Assembly (NCBI RefSeq): GCF_000337515.1
Contig: NZ_AOIQ01000006.1
Location: 316,265-380,264 of the forward strand
Source: Halovivax asiaticus JCM 14624
Lineage (GTDB): Archaea > Halobacteriota > Halobacteria > Halobacteriales > Natrialbaceae
Direction of reading: 5' to 3'
Length of the DNA: 64,000 nt
In this document: piece after piece, positions 9,185-17,258 of the stretch
Layout: the number at the start of each line of letters is the position of its first letter
How positions within the stretch are numbered: position 1 is the first letter of the stretch
The notes under the pieces: model-generated
Seen by the model: only the letters and a program-made list of their open reading frames with translations
Databases searched by the model: none
Told to the model about the DNA's origin: nothing
Translations under genes and position numbers: made by a program

Positions 9185-9334
9185 GGTCCGACACGAGCGG
9201 CATGAGAGAAAGAAATAGACGCTAGACACGTAGTGAGCGGGCGAATGCGTCGAGATTCGCTACCAGGGGCCACAAAGACGGCTGGCGAGGATCGAACCCG
9301 GATCCCAATACGCGTCGTACGACGAACGCTGACT

Positions 9335-9497
9335 CGGCGGCGGACTCGCCGTCCTTGGGTTCTCGATCCCCCTGTCCGCCGTGTTCATGACCGTCGCGAT
9401 CTCGATCCACAACATCCCGAGGGGACCGCCATCGCCATCCCGATGCGCGCGATAGAGCTCTCGAAGTGGCTGGTGGTGGGCGCGGCCATCTTCTCCG
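9335..9497 (+). pseudogene. Frameshifted fragment of a ZIP transporter gene
   Basis: This stretch closely matches codons about 173-230 of the intact ZIP gene at 217-1137. Shared runs include TCGATCCCCCTG, GTGTTCATGACCGTCGCGAT and CCCGATGCGCGCGAT. Where the intact gene has CCCGGAGGGAACC, this copy has CCCGAGGGGACC, one base fewer, so the frame breaks at the HNIPEG motif. No start codon or rest of the gene is present. It is a decayed partial duplicate or the remnant of a second transporter. Confidence 0.85.
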
Positions 9498-9662
9498 GAT
9501 GCACTGTCGGCCACCCTCGAAGATGTCTGGCAAAGCGTCGTCGGACCCATCGAGATGAACGTGGTATCCGTCCACGACGGGACGATGCGTCTCGAACGCG
9601 ACGCGTGGGCCGCCGAGGATTCGGGCGGACTCTCGTCGTTGGTGCCGGGGTCCGGCAAGTGA
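9498..9662 (+). pseudogene. Orphan 3' coding remnant
   Basis: Directly after the ZIP fragment, a 54-codon open frame ends in TGA at 9660-9662. It has haloarchaeal acidic protein character (DALSATLEDVWQSVVGP, then VSVHDGTMRLERDAW), but it lacks a start codon of its own and is in a different frame from the ZIP fragment. It looks like the 3' end of some other gene joined at a breakpoint. I do not recognise the family. Confidence 0.4.
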
Positions 9663-9848
9663 CCGTCCTCGTCGAATCTGACGACACCGCGAATCGAAAC
9701 CGCGACGGCGACAGTCGTCGGAGTTTAGGAGGGAAAAGATCGGTTCGAACCGTCGGAACGGGTGGCCACCATCGAGTTCCCACACGTGATGTCTGGCGCC
9801 GATACGAACGAACGCGATTCTATCCCGCCGTTTACGGCGAGGCGGATG

Positions 9849-10283
9849 TCACCGTTGCTCAGCGAAGGTGATGGTGTCTTCCCACGCTTCCGCAGCATCG
9901 TCCGCTCCCTCGACGATCTCGTGGAGTGTCTCCAGATCGTCGTCGGCGGCGAATGTGTGTCGTCCATTTTCAGCGTGCAAGACCACTACCTGGTCGTCAG
10001 TCGGTTGACCTTCGCTGTCGGTAGGAACGTCGTCAGCGGCAGTGGTCGCTGCGTACTCCGTGAAGACATCGATGGTTCTGTCTCCATGAACAATCACCCA
10101 GACATCACAGTATGGAAACATTACATACGCACCGGGAAGTGGTGTGTCTTCGTGGAAGAGATCGTTGAGCGCCTCACTGCTGATCGTTTTTTGAAGCGGT
10201 GGAAGTTCCACGGGGTCTCTGCCAACTACCTCGGCGACAGTGACCACCACTCGAGTTGCCAAACTGGAATTGCTCTGAGCCAT
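9849..10283 (-). CDS. HalOD1 output-domain protein
   Basis: This 144-residue stand-alone protein resembles the halobacterial output domain HalOD1. The family pattern is visible as SLATRVVVTVAEVVGRDPVE, then LPPLQKTISSEALNDLF, and finally a beta strand with CDVWVIVHGDRTIDV (about residues 5-85). In haloarchaea this domain is often fused to response regulators or occurs alone. Its output is unknown. Here the C-terminal 50 residues are acidic and helical. ATG 10283 follows TATA-like AT-rich sequence at about 10310-10330. It lies in the rearranged zone beside tRNA-Gln. Confidence 0.8.
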   Translation of the reverse strand: MAQSNSSLATRVVVTVAEVVGRDPVELPPLQKTISSEALNDLFHEDTPLPGAYVMFPYCDVWVIVHGDRTIDVFTEYAATTAADDVPTDSEGQPTDDQVVVLHAENGRHTFAADDDLETLHEIVEGADDAAEAWEDTITFAEQR

Positions 10284-10518
10284 CGTCTGCAAACGCACGA
10301 CCCGAGAGGTGAAATAACCAACATTAAAACATCAGGGATTCGACCCCCCTCAGCTGACGGCAGGGTTAGGGGGAGAAGAGGCAGGGACCTTCCAAAGAAT
10401 TCCAGAAAAATTGAGACAGTTTTGACGCAACACCCCTACGTCCAAACGATTCAATACCGCCGTATGGGACTACAATAACTCACTCGCTCGCCCGTGTGAA
10501 CTATGTGAAAAGTCTGAG

Positions 10519-10542
10519 TAGTCCCGGGCAGGTTCGAACCGC
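10519..10542 (-). repeat. Partial copy of the tRNA-Gln 3' end
   Basis: These 24 bp match 10617-10640, the 3' end of the tRNA gene, with two mismatches, at a spacing of 98 bp and in the same orientation. Only the acceptor 3' strand and the T-loop (TTCGAAC) are kept. The T-stem no longer pairs fully. The rest of a tRNA is absent. Such partial tRNA ends commonly mark integration sites, but a simple duplication is equally possible. Confidence 0.6.
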
Positions 10543-10616
10543 GAGAACTCGCTTCGCTCGCTCTCTGGACTCGAATCACCGGGGAAATTGTCGCTCGCGA
10601 GTTGCTCGCGGCAGAA

Positions 10617-10689
10617 TAGTCCCGGGCGGATTCGAACCGCCGTCAGCGGCTCCAAAGGCCGCTATGATTGGCCACTACACCACGGGACT
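10617..10689 (-). tRNA. tRNA-Gln (anticodon TTG)
   Basis: A 73-nt cloverleaf folds on the minus strand. The acceptor stem AGTCCCG pairs with CGGGACT, and the discriminator base is A. The anticodon stem AGCGGC/GCCGCT closes the loop CTTTGGA, which presents TTG for glutamine codons. The T-stem GGCGG/CCGCC holds the loop TTCGAAT. No intron is present, and CCA is not encoded. It serves translation and is also the likely landmark for the degenerate 3' copy 98 bp away. Confidence 0.96.
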
Positions 10690-11415
10690 CCGTGCGCATC
10701 GAACGGATAACCGGCCACGGACTAATAGTGTTACTTTTCGGCCGGGAACTCACGGGCCTGCAGCAGCTACCGTCTTCGGCCACCGAAGAAATCCTCGCCA
10801 CAAAAGGTAGATCACGACCGAAAAATCTGGATCATATCCCAATCACTCGCCATTATCCGAAAGGCCACGCTAACACACCCAAACATCCAAAATCCGCCCC
10901 GCTACAGTTAGATATAAGTCGCTATCAGACGTATCCTAATCCGGAAGCTGTCGTCTCCATCGATCGTCGCCAGGGGACGTGCGCGAAAATGTCCCGGGTG
11001 TCGTCGCACCCGAGACGGTGGCTTCCAACCCGCGAAGGCCGAAGCCATGATTCGCTATCCACCCGCGAGACATAAACCTCTCGCACGAGCCCTCACGCGC
11101 TCGCTCTCGGTAGCCTCGCGTTTCGACGCCGTTCTCGACACTGGTGTTGACATCGCTAGCGGTGTCACCGCCGATCGGTGGTTTGTGGAGAGGCCACGCG
11201 ATCGACAGAGTTGTCGACCGTCGAGGGCGGCCATCCGGAGCGCGAGGCGACGCTGATCGGGGGAGTGTGGCTCGGCCAGACCGGACCTCGTGTGCGAACA
11301 CTTCCAGCCGTGTCGGCCACCGACCGCGGGAGCGGCCCGCGGTCGGGTTCCGTAATCCACGACGCGTCCGACAAAAGGGTTCACTGCGACCGGCCCGTCC
11401 ACGCGGCAAAGAGCC
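10690..11415. other. Gene-poor region without recognisable features
   Basis: In 726 bp between tRNA-Gln and the DtxR-type gene I find no frame with a protein-family signature. Open frames on both strands are Arg/Ser-rich, as expected of non-coding GC-rich DNA. The part from about 10,800 to 10,950 is relatively AT-rich. A short degraded gene cannot be excluded. Confidence 0.55.
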
Positions 11416-11838
11416 TCAGTCCAGACTCGGTTCCAGATACGAACAGCAGTCGGCCTCGGGGTCGAAACACTCCGGGCACTCCGCGGGGCGGTCGATAATC
11501 GTATCGAGCCGCTCGGCGACGGTGTCGTCGATGACGGCCTCCAACGCGCGGGCCTCGTCGCGGAACTCCTCGACCTCGAGGACGTTCGTGAGGAAGCGCT
11601 CGATGATGCAGTACGTCGTCAGCGCGTCGTGGGCGCGTTCGATTCCCTCGTCGGTCAGCGTCGCACCCTTGTACTTCTCGTGTTCGAGCAGGCCGCGATC
11701 CTCCAGCTTGCCGACCATCTCGTTGACGCTGGCGGGGCTGACCTCCAGCATGTCCGCGAGCGTGCCCGTCGCGGCGGGACCGTCTTCCATCCGCTGGGCG
11801 AGGTAGACCGCCTTCAGGTACTGGTCGGCCGTGTTCAT
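11416..11838 (-). CDS. DtxR/SirR-type metal-dependent transcriptional regulator
   Basis: The 140-residue protein has an N-terminal winged helix (about residues 1-60: LADMLEVSPASVNEMVGKL, then KGATLTDEGI) and a helical dimerisation and metal-binding domain (65-140), as in DtxR, IdeR, MntR and SirR. It should repress metal-uptake or related genes when loaded with Fe or Mn. By eye, the classical His of the E-x-x-H ligand pair is not present in EARALEAVID. A Cys-rich tail (CPECFDPEADCCSY) could supply an alternative site. It lies 46 bp downstream of a ferritin-like gene on the same strand and is probably co-transcribed. The ZIP transporter at 0.2 kb is a plausible target, by inference. Confidence 0.9.
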   Translation of the reverse strand: MNTADQYLKAVYLAQRMEDGPAATGTLADMLEVSPASVNEMVGKLEDRGLLEHEKYKGATLTDEGIERAHDALTTYCIIERFLTNVLEVEEFRDEARALEAVIDDTVAERLDTIIDRPAECPECFDPEADCCSYLEPSLD

Positions 11839-11884
11839 CGCTGCCCCTCCGTCCGTGCCGTCCGCGAACGTGATGTCGGTCCTG

Positions 11885-12379
11885 TCATGCTCGTCGCTCC
11901 ATGATCTCGGTCACGTCTTCGACCCCTTCGCGTTCTTCCTCACGAATGGCGCGCAAGGTTTCGAGAACCTCCTCGCGGTCGATCGCGTACTCGGCGTCGG
12001 ACGATTCGATGGCACCGATGAGATCGTCGTAGAATTTGTAGGCCGTCTCCTCGTTACACAACTGGTCGTAGAGCACGCCGTCGGTCCCCTCCGGCGGGCC
12101 GTAGCGCGCGTCGACGAGCGCGTTGATCTCCTCGTAGGGAACCGTCTCGGCCTCGAGGTCGTCGACCAGCGCCGCCAGTCGGTCGCGGTGCTCGGCGGAC
12201 TCGTCGGCCGCCTCGTCGAGCAGCGCCTCGACGTCGGGGTCGATCGCCTCCCGTTCCGCTTCCGGGAGACTTTCCAGGTGGTGGGCGGCGCGCGACTCGA
12301 CGACCTCCTCCAGCACGACCCCGATCTGGAGGAGCCGGGCGAGCTGGTGATCGGTCGCGACGCGCTGTCCCAGACTCAT
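11885..12379 (-). CDS. Ferritin-like (rubrerythrin-type) protein
   Basis: This 164-residue all-helical protein has a ferritin-like pattern of carboxylate and histidine residues: GVVLEEVVESRAAHHLESL (about residues 20-38), DESAEHRDRL (about 58-67) and a later helix YKFYDDLIGAIE. Such proteins bind a di-iron centre and act in iron handling or oxidative-stress defence. The metal stoichiometry here is inferred. ATG 12379 was chosen over an extension by two codons. The DtxR-type regulator follows on the same strand, which links the pair to iron or manganese control. Confidence 0.75.
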   Translation of the reverse strand: MSLGQRVATDHQLARLLQIGVVLEEVVESRAAHHLESLPEAEREAIDPDVEALLDEAADESAEHRDRLAALVDDLEAETVPYEEINALVDARYGPPEGTDGVLYDQLCNEETAYKFYDDLIGAIESSDAEYAIDREEVLETLRAIREEEREGVEDVTEIMERRA

Positions 12380-12475
12380 ACACAACGGTGAGCGGGGCTG
12401 GCACTTAACTTCCCGCTTTGGCAGCTGCGGCGCTTGTGGTTCCTATCGCGAAGGAGCGGATTCGATCGGGGACCA

Positions 12476-13480
12476 TCACTCGTCGAGCCGCCAGATGCGA
12501 CTGCCGTCACCACCCGACACGCACTCGACCTGCTTGAGCCCCTTCTTGAGACATCGCCACCAGCCACCCGGCGAACCGTAGCCCGCGGGATACTCGTCGT
12601 AGAGCGCGTCGACGAAGTCGCCCTTCTTCGCCGCGTCGGCGTCACGCAGGTGGGCGAGGGCGACGCCGATCAATGCCTGGCGTTGCTCGACGAGGTCGGG
12701 CGATCGACCGGGGACGTCGATCGACGCCAAGTCAGTGATGTCCTCACCGGGTCGCACGTCGTCGCTCGTCTCCGCGAGCGAGGTCGAAGAGTCGTACTCC
12801 AGCCCGGTTTCGACGTCACGGTCCAGTTGCTTTCGGGTCTTCGCGACCGCCCGTCGAGAGAGTTCGTCGAGGCGGTCGACCTCGACCGATCCGAGCACGC
12901 CCGCGTCGTCCGAGAGTTCGTCGTCCCGAATGCGTTCGACCCGTTCGGGACGGAGATTCATCGAATCGATGGCCGCGTCGGACGTGGTCGTGCCGGTCGA
13001 ATCCGACTCGTCGGACCGATCGCCGGTGTCGGTCTGATCTGGTTCGTCGGGGCTGGAGACGGTGGCCGTCGTCGCCGGTTCGGCGCCTGCCGGTTCCGTC
13101 GCGGTGTCTTCCGTCTCCGGTTCGTCGGGGCTGACCGTCGCGGTCGTGTCATCGGTTGCTGTCTCGGTCCACCCACCGTCGGACGACGCCGGCCGGCGTT
13201 GGGTCGTATCGGGAGATCCAACCGAACCTGACTCGGCGGTCCCCGCTCCCTCGGTACTCGACGTCCCCGACTCGATCGATTCGAGCCGCGACTCCAGGTT
13301 CGCGATCCGATCGCTGTAGGCGTCTAACACGTCACCCATCTCGGTCTCGTGTTCGATCGCCGCGCGGTGGGCGATGATCCAGCGAACGTAGGCGTCGCGA
13401 CTCTCGAAGCCGATGAGTGAGCGCTCCACTTCGAGCGCCTGGAGGGTCTCCTCGTCGAGTTCGACCGAGAGTGTCTGCAT
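12476..13480 (-). CDS. Ribbon-helix-helix and winged-helix DNA-binding protein, haloarchaeal
   Basis: The 334-residue protein starts with a ribbon-helix-helix-like strand (QTLSVELDEETLQALEVE) followed by a helix and a coiled segment (IANLESRLESIES). The middle (about residues 70-190) is acidic, Thr-rich and probably disordered. The C-terminal 90 residues resemble a winged helix (LVEQRQALIGVALAHLRD, then KKGDFVDALYDEYPAG, then a Trp-rich wing). It therefore probably binds DNA as a dimer. A perfect palindrome directly upstream at its TATA box suggests autoregulation. It precedes the suf operon's 3' end on the same strand, with a 150-bp gap. The exact family is not recognised. Confidence 0.72.
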   Translation of the reverse strand: MQTLSVELDEETLQALEVERSLIGFESRDAYVRWIIAHRAAIEHETEMGDVLDAYSDRIANLESRLESIESGTSSTEGAGTAESGSVGSPDTTQRRPASSDGGWTETATDDTTATVSPDEPETEDTATEPAGAEPATTATVSSPDEPDQTDTGDRSDESDSTGTTTSDAAIDSMNLRPERVERIRDDELSDDAGVLGSVEVDRLDELSRRAVAKTRKQLDRDVETGLEYDSSTSLAETSDDVRPGEDITDLASIDVPGRSPDLVEQRQALIGVALAHLRDADAAKKGDFVDALYDEYPAGYGSPGGWWRCLKKGLKQVECVSGGDGSRIWRLDE

Positions 13481-13502
13481 CGTTCACCACTTGGTCCCGT
13501 CC

Positions 13503-13527
13503 CTATTAAAATACCCGTCAGACGGGT
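13503..13527 (-). promoter_or_regulatory. TATA box and perfect palindrome upstream of the RHH gene
   Basis: On the minus strand TATTTTAATA lies about 24-33 bp before the start codon, as expected for a leaderless transcript. Immediately upstream is ACCCGT-CAG-ACGGGT (13513-13527), a perfect 6-bp inverted repeat with a 3-bp spacer, at the position of the TFB recognition element. A repressor bound there would block initiation. Confidence 0.6.
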
Positions 13528-13632
13528 CGTAACGATATGGGATCTGGGCAGTCCAGTTCGGTGACCTCTTCGACGATGAAATCGGAAAAACGAGCGAGCC
13601 AACGGAAAGCTGTTCGGCGATCGGATCGAACG

Positions 13633-14856
13633 CTACTCGTCGAGGCGGGCTTCGACGAGCGCTTCGAGGTCGTCGCGGAACTCGTCGATCTCGATCTCCT
13701 CGAAGACGGGGACGAAGAAGCCCTCGACGAGCATATCCGTCGCCTGATCCTCGGGAATGCCACGCGAGGTCATGTACAGCAGCTCCTCGGCGTCGACCTG
13801 GCCGACGGTCGCGGAGTGGCTGGCCTCGGTGTCGTGGTTGTTGATGATCAGCTTCGGGCTGGCGTCGGCCTCGGAGTCGTCCGAGAGCATCAGCGTGTTC
13901 TCGCGCTGGTAGGAACTCGTGTCCCAGGCCTCGGTGCCGACGTCCTGGACACCCTCGTAGACCGAGCGGGCCTCGTCGTCGAGGACACCGCGGGTGACGA
14001 GGTCGGCCGTCGTGTGCTCGTTCTTGTGCCAGACGCGGGCGTTGACGTCGAAGTGCTGTTCGTCGTGGCCGAAGAACGCACCGACGATCTGGCTCTCGGC
14101 ACCGCTACCGTCGAGCGTCGTCTCCACGGCGGACTTCGTCAGGCGGGAGCCGATGTTACCCTCGATCCAGTTGATCGTGGCGTACGTGTCGGCCGAGCCG
14201 CGCTTGAGCGAGTAGTTGTACGTGTCTTCGTCGAGGTTCTGCAGCCAGCCGTACTGGACGTGGCTGTTCTCGTTGGCGACGACCTCGACGACGGCGCTGT
14301 AGTAGCGATCCTCGCTCGCAGCGGTGTCCTCACCGGTGTACTGTCTCTCCAAGATCGTCGCCGACGAGGAGTCCTCGGCGACGACGAGCGTGTAGTTGAA
14401 CAGCGACCGGGAGTTCATCTCGGTCCGGATCGTGACGTCCTCGGCGTTGACGCCCTCGGGGACGTAGACGAACGTGCCCGACGTGAACAGCGCGGTCGAG
14501 AGCGCAGTGAGGTAGTTCTCCTGCGGGTCGATGACGCTCCCGAAGTGTTCGCGAACGACATCCGCGTACTCGTCGTCACCAGCGGCTTCCGCGAGCGTCG
14601 TCACGACGACGTCACCCTCACCGACGAGATCTTTCTCCTCGGCTGCGTTCAGCGGGTCGACGAGCGAGTCGAAGTCGAGCGCGTCGAGGTTCGTCCAGTC
14701 GCGGCCGGGCGTGCGGATGACCGGCGGCATGTCGAGCTCCGAGAGGTTCGAGAGCGCGTCGAGACGCGTCTCCATGAGCCACTCGGGCTCGTCATTTGCG
14801 TCGCTGATCTCCCGAACCGTCTCCTCCGAGATCGTTGCGTGTACCTGCGTGCTCAT
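13633..14856 (-). CDS. sufD: Fe-S cluster assembly protein SufD
   Basis: This is the 407-residue SufD subunit of the SufBCD scaffold that builds iron-sulfur clusters in the cytoplasm. The N-terminus (EPEWLMETRLDALS) and the beta-helix core (TSGTFVYVPEGVNAED, then VAEDSSSATILERQYTG) follow the SufB/SufD family. The C-terminal helical domain contains the family phrase TVGQVDAEELLYMTSRGIPE, which contacts SufC. It starts 2 bp after sufB ends, so the two are translationally linked. It is the last gene of sufCBD. Confidence 0.95.
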   Translation of the reverse strand: MSTQVHATISEETVREISDANDEPEWLMETRLDALSNLSELDMPPVIRTPGRDWTNLDALDFDSLVDPLNAAEEKDLVGEGDVVVTTLAEAAGDDEYADVVREHFGSVIDPQENYLTALSTALFTSGTFVYVPEGVNAEDVTIRTEMNSRSLFNYTLVVAEDSSSATILERQYTGEDTAASEDRYYSAVVEVVANENSHVQYGWLQNLDEDTYNYSLKRGSADTYATINWIEGNIGSRLTKSAVETTLDGSGAESQIVGAFFGHDEQHFDVNARVWHKNEHTTADLVTRGVLDDEARSVYEGVQDVGTEAWDTSSYQRENTLMLSDDSEADASPKLIINNHDTEASHSATVGQVDAEELLYMTSRGIPEDQATDMLVEGFFVPVFEEIEIDEFRDDLEALVEARLDE

Positions 14857-14858
14857 GG

Positions 14859-16289
14859 TTACCCGAGGCTCCCCTCCATCTCGAGCTCGATGAGTCGGTT
14901 GAGCTCGACGGCGTACTCGATCGGCAGTTCCTCCGTGATCGGCTCGATGAAGCCGGCGACGATCATCTTCTTGGCGTCGTCGTCGTCCAGTCCGCGCGAC
15001 TGGAGGTAGAAGATGTCCTCGTCGCCGATCTTGCCGACGGTCGCCTCGTGAGCGACGTCGACCTTCGACTCCTCGATCTCCATGTACGGCATAGTGTCCG
15101 AGGTGGACTCGTTGTCGAACATCAGCGCGTCACACTCGACCGCGGTGCTCGAGTTCTCGGCGCCGTCGGCGATATGGACGAGACCGCGGTAGTTGGTGCG
15201 GCCGCCGTCCTTGGAGATCGACTTCGACTCGATGGTCGACTTGGTGTCCGGCGCGTTGTGGTAGACCTTCGCGCCGGTGTCGATGTCCTGACCCTCGCCA
15301 GCGAAGGCGATCGTGATGTGGGTGTCCGTCGCGCCGCGACCCTTGAGGATCGTACACGGGTAGAGCATCGTGGCCTTCGAGCCCATCGAGCCCGAGACCC
15401 ACTCCATCGTGCCGTTTTCCTCGACGATGGCGCGCTTGGTGTTCAGGTTGTAGGTGTTACGCGACCAGTTCTGCACCGTGGAGTACTGTACGTGAGCGTC
15501 TTCGCCGACGAAGACCTCGACGCCGCCGGAGTGCAGGTTGAACGCGGAGTACTTCGGGGCGGAACAGCCCTCGATGTAGTGAACTTCGGCGCCCTCCTCG
15601 GCGACGATGAGCGTGTGCTCGAACTGGCCCATGCCTTCCGTGTTCATGCGGAAGTACGCCTGCACTGGCATCTCAACCTCGACACCTTCCGGAACGTAGA
15701 CGAACGAGCCGCCGGACCAGACCGCACCGTGCAACGCGGCGAACTTGTTGTCGCTCGGCGGCACACAGGAGGTCATGAAGTGCTCCTTGACGATTTCGGG
15801 GTGTTCCTGGACCGCGCGGTCCATGTTCATGAAGATGACACCCTTGTCTTCCCACTGGTCGCGCATGTTCTGGTAAACGACCTCCGACTCGTACTGGGCG
15901 CCGACGCCCGACAGCGACTCGCGTTCGGCGTCTGGAATCCCGAGCTGGTCGAAGGTGTCTTTGATCTCGTCCGGGAGGTTCTCCCAGTCGTCGGTCCCCT
16001 CACGGATCTCGACGTCCGGTCGAATGTACGGCACGATCTTGTCGATGTCGACCTCCGAGAGGTCCGGCTGTCCGGGCCAATCGGTCGGCATCGGCATCTC
16101 CTGAAATAGCTTGAGCGCGCGCAGCCGGCGCTCGAGCATCCACTCCGGTTCGTCCTTGTCTTCCGACATGAGCCTGATCGTCTCTTCGTTCAGGCCCTGT
16201 TCGGAGACGAGGGCCGCCTCGTGTTCGTTCTTGAACGCGAAGCGATCCTCGGTGTTCGTCGTCTGTAGGTGGTCTTGATCTGAACTCAT
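14859..16289 (-). CDS. sufB: Fe-S cluster assembly protein SufB
   Basis: SufB (476 residues) is the main scaffold subunit that forms a complex with SufC and SufD for [Fe-S] assembly. Recognisable parts are the N-terminal KDEPEWMLERRLRALK, the long beta-helix with GGSFVYVPEGVEVEMPVQAY, the conserved Cys in YIEGCSAPKYS, and the C-terminal EATVGKIGDEDIFYLQSRGL. The length is typical. It follows sufC by 57 bp and abuts sufD. No intein is present. Confidence 0.97.
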   Translation of the reverse strand: MSSDQDHLQTTNTEDRFAFKNEHEAALVSEQGLNEETIRLMSEDKDEPEWMLERRLRALKLFQEMPMPTDWPGQPDLSEVDIDKIVPYIRPDVEIREGTDDWENLPDEIKDTFDQLGIPDAERESLSGVGAQYESEVVYQNMRDQWEDKGVIFMNMDRAVQEHPEIVKEHFMTSCVPPSDNKFAALHGAVWSGGSFVYVPEGVEVEMPVQAYFRMNTEGMGQFEHTLIVAEEGAEVHYIEGCSAPKYSAFNLHSGGVEVFVGEDAHVQYSTVQNWSRNTYNLNTKRAIVEENGTMEWVSGSMGSKATMLYPCTILKGRGATDTHITIAFAGEGQDIDTGAKVYHNAPDTKSTIESKSISKDGGRTNYRGLVHIADGAENSSTAVECDALMFDNESTSDTMPYMEIEESKVDVAHEATVGKIGDEDIFYLQSRGLDDDDAKKMIVAGFIEPITEELPIEYAVELNRLIELEMEGSLG

Positions 16290-16346
16290 GTTGTTGGGTA
16301 GTGATTGTGTCTGTAGCGGTAAGACCCTTCGTCTAGTCGAGATCGG

Positions 16347-17258
16347 TTACGCCGTCTCGTAGACGTCCTCGCGAACCCAGTCGTAGCCCTCGTCCTCGAG
16401 TTTCTCAGCGAGTTCCGGGCCGCCACTCTTCGCGATCTGGCCGTCGAGCATCACGTGGACGTGATCGGGTTCGACGTAGTCGAGGATGCGCTGGTAGTGG
16501 GTGATCTGGAGGATACCTGTTCCCTGCTCGTCCCGAAGTGCGTTGATCCCGTTGGCGACGTCCTGGAGGCGATCGATGTCGAGTCCGGAGTCGATCTCGT
16601 CGAGGACGGCGACCGACGGCTCGAGGATCGCTGCCTGCAGGACTTCGTTCTGCTTCTTCTCACCGCCGGAGAAGCCGGCGTTGAGGTAGCGGTGGGCGAA
16701 CGACTCGTCCATGTCCAGCTGGTCCATCTTTGCCGAGAGGATCTCCTGGAACTCTGCGACACCGATATCGCCCTCGTCTGCAGGCCCTTCCATCGGCGAG
16801 GTCTCGTAGCCGGTGTCGTCATCTTCGTCAGCGTCGGCATCCTCCTCGTCCGCAAAGAGTTCCTCTCGTTCCTCGATTTTCGCATTGAGCGCGGTGCGAA
16901 GGAAGTTCGTCATCGTCACGCCCTCGATCTCGGCGGGGTACTGGAAGCCGAGGAAAATACCGAGTGCGGCGCGCTCGTTAGGTTCGAGTTCGAGGAGGTT
17001 CCAGGAACGCTGGTCCTCGTCGATGTCGACCGCGTCACCGAACTCGTCTTCGGAGAGGTGGATCAGCACCTCACCGTCGGTGACCTCGTAGGCGGGGTGG
17101 CCGGCGATGACCTTCGCCGTCGTCGACTTTCCGCTGCCGTTCGGACCCATCAGGGCGTGGATCTCGCCCGACTCGACCTCGAGATCGACACCCTCGAGGA
17201 TTGTCTCACCGCCCTCTGCTACCTCTGCGTGCAAGTTACGTAGTTCGAGACGTGCCAT
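16347..17258 (-). CDS. sufC: Fe-S cluster assembly ATPase SufC
   Basis: SufC is the ABC-type ATPase that drives the SufBCD complex. Motifs are the Walker [10 protein letters not shown] (about residues 35-43), the signature [11 protein letters not shown] and the Walker [13 protein letters not shown], followed by the D-loop. At 304 residues it is longer than bacterial SufC (about 250). Part of the excess is an acidic insert at about residues 131-160 ([14 protein letters not shown] and onward). ATG 17258 was chosen because it gives the conserved start [13 protein letters not shown], and the long open extension upstream lacks family similarity. It is the first gene of the operon. Confidence 0.96.
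   Translation of the reverse strand: MARLELRNLHAEVAEGGETILEGVDLEVESGEIHALMGPNGSGKSTTAKVIAGHPAYEVTDGEVLIHLSEDEFGDAVDIDEDQRSWNLLELEPNERAALGIFLGFQYPAEIEGVTMTNFLRTALNAKIEEREELFADEEDADADEDDDTGYETSPMEGPADEGDIGVAEFQEILSAKMDQLDMDESFAHRYLNAGFSGGEKKQNEVLQAAILEPSVAVLDEIDSGLDIDRLQDVANGINALRDEQGTGILQITHYQRILDYVEPDHVHVMLDGQIAKSGGPELAEKLEDEGYDWVREDVYETA

Noticed and set aside
9278-9303. T-arm-like GGGTTCGATCC on the minus strand near the ZIP fragment
   Set aside because: Only a single T-loop with an imperfect stem is present. No acceptor or anticodon arm is near, so a tRNA remnant is not supported.
10936-11409. Minus-strand frame of 157 codons in the gene-poor region
   Set aside because: The translation is Arg/Ser/Pro-rich with no acidic bias. 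Overlapping frames of similar kind exist in other phases, so it is probably non-coding.
13537-15009. 490-codon frame opposite sufD
   Set aside because: It is antisense to sufD, whose motifs are all present. It is a mirror of acidic coding sequence.
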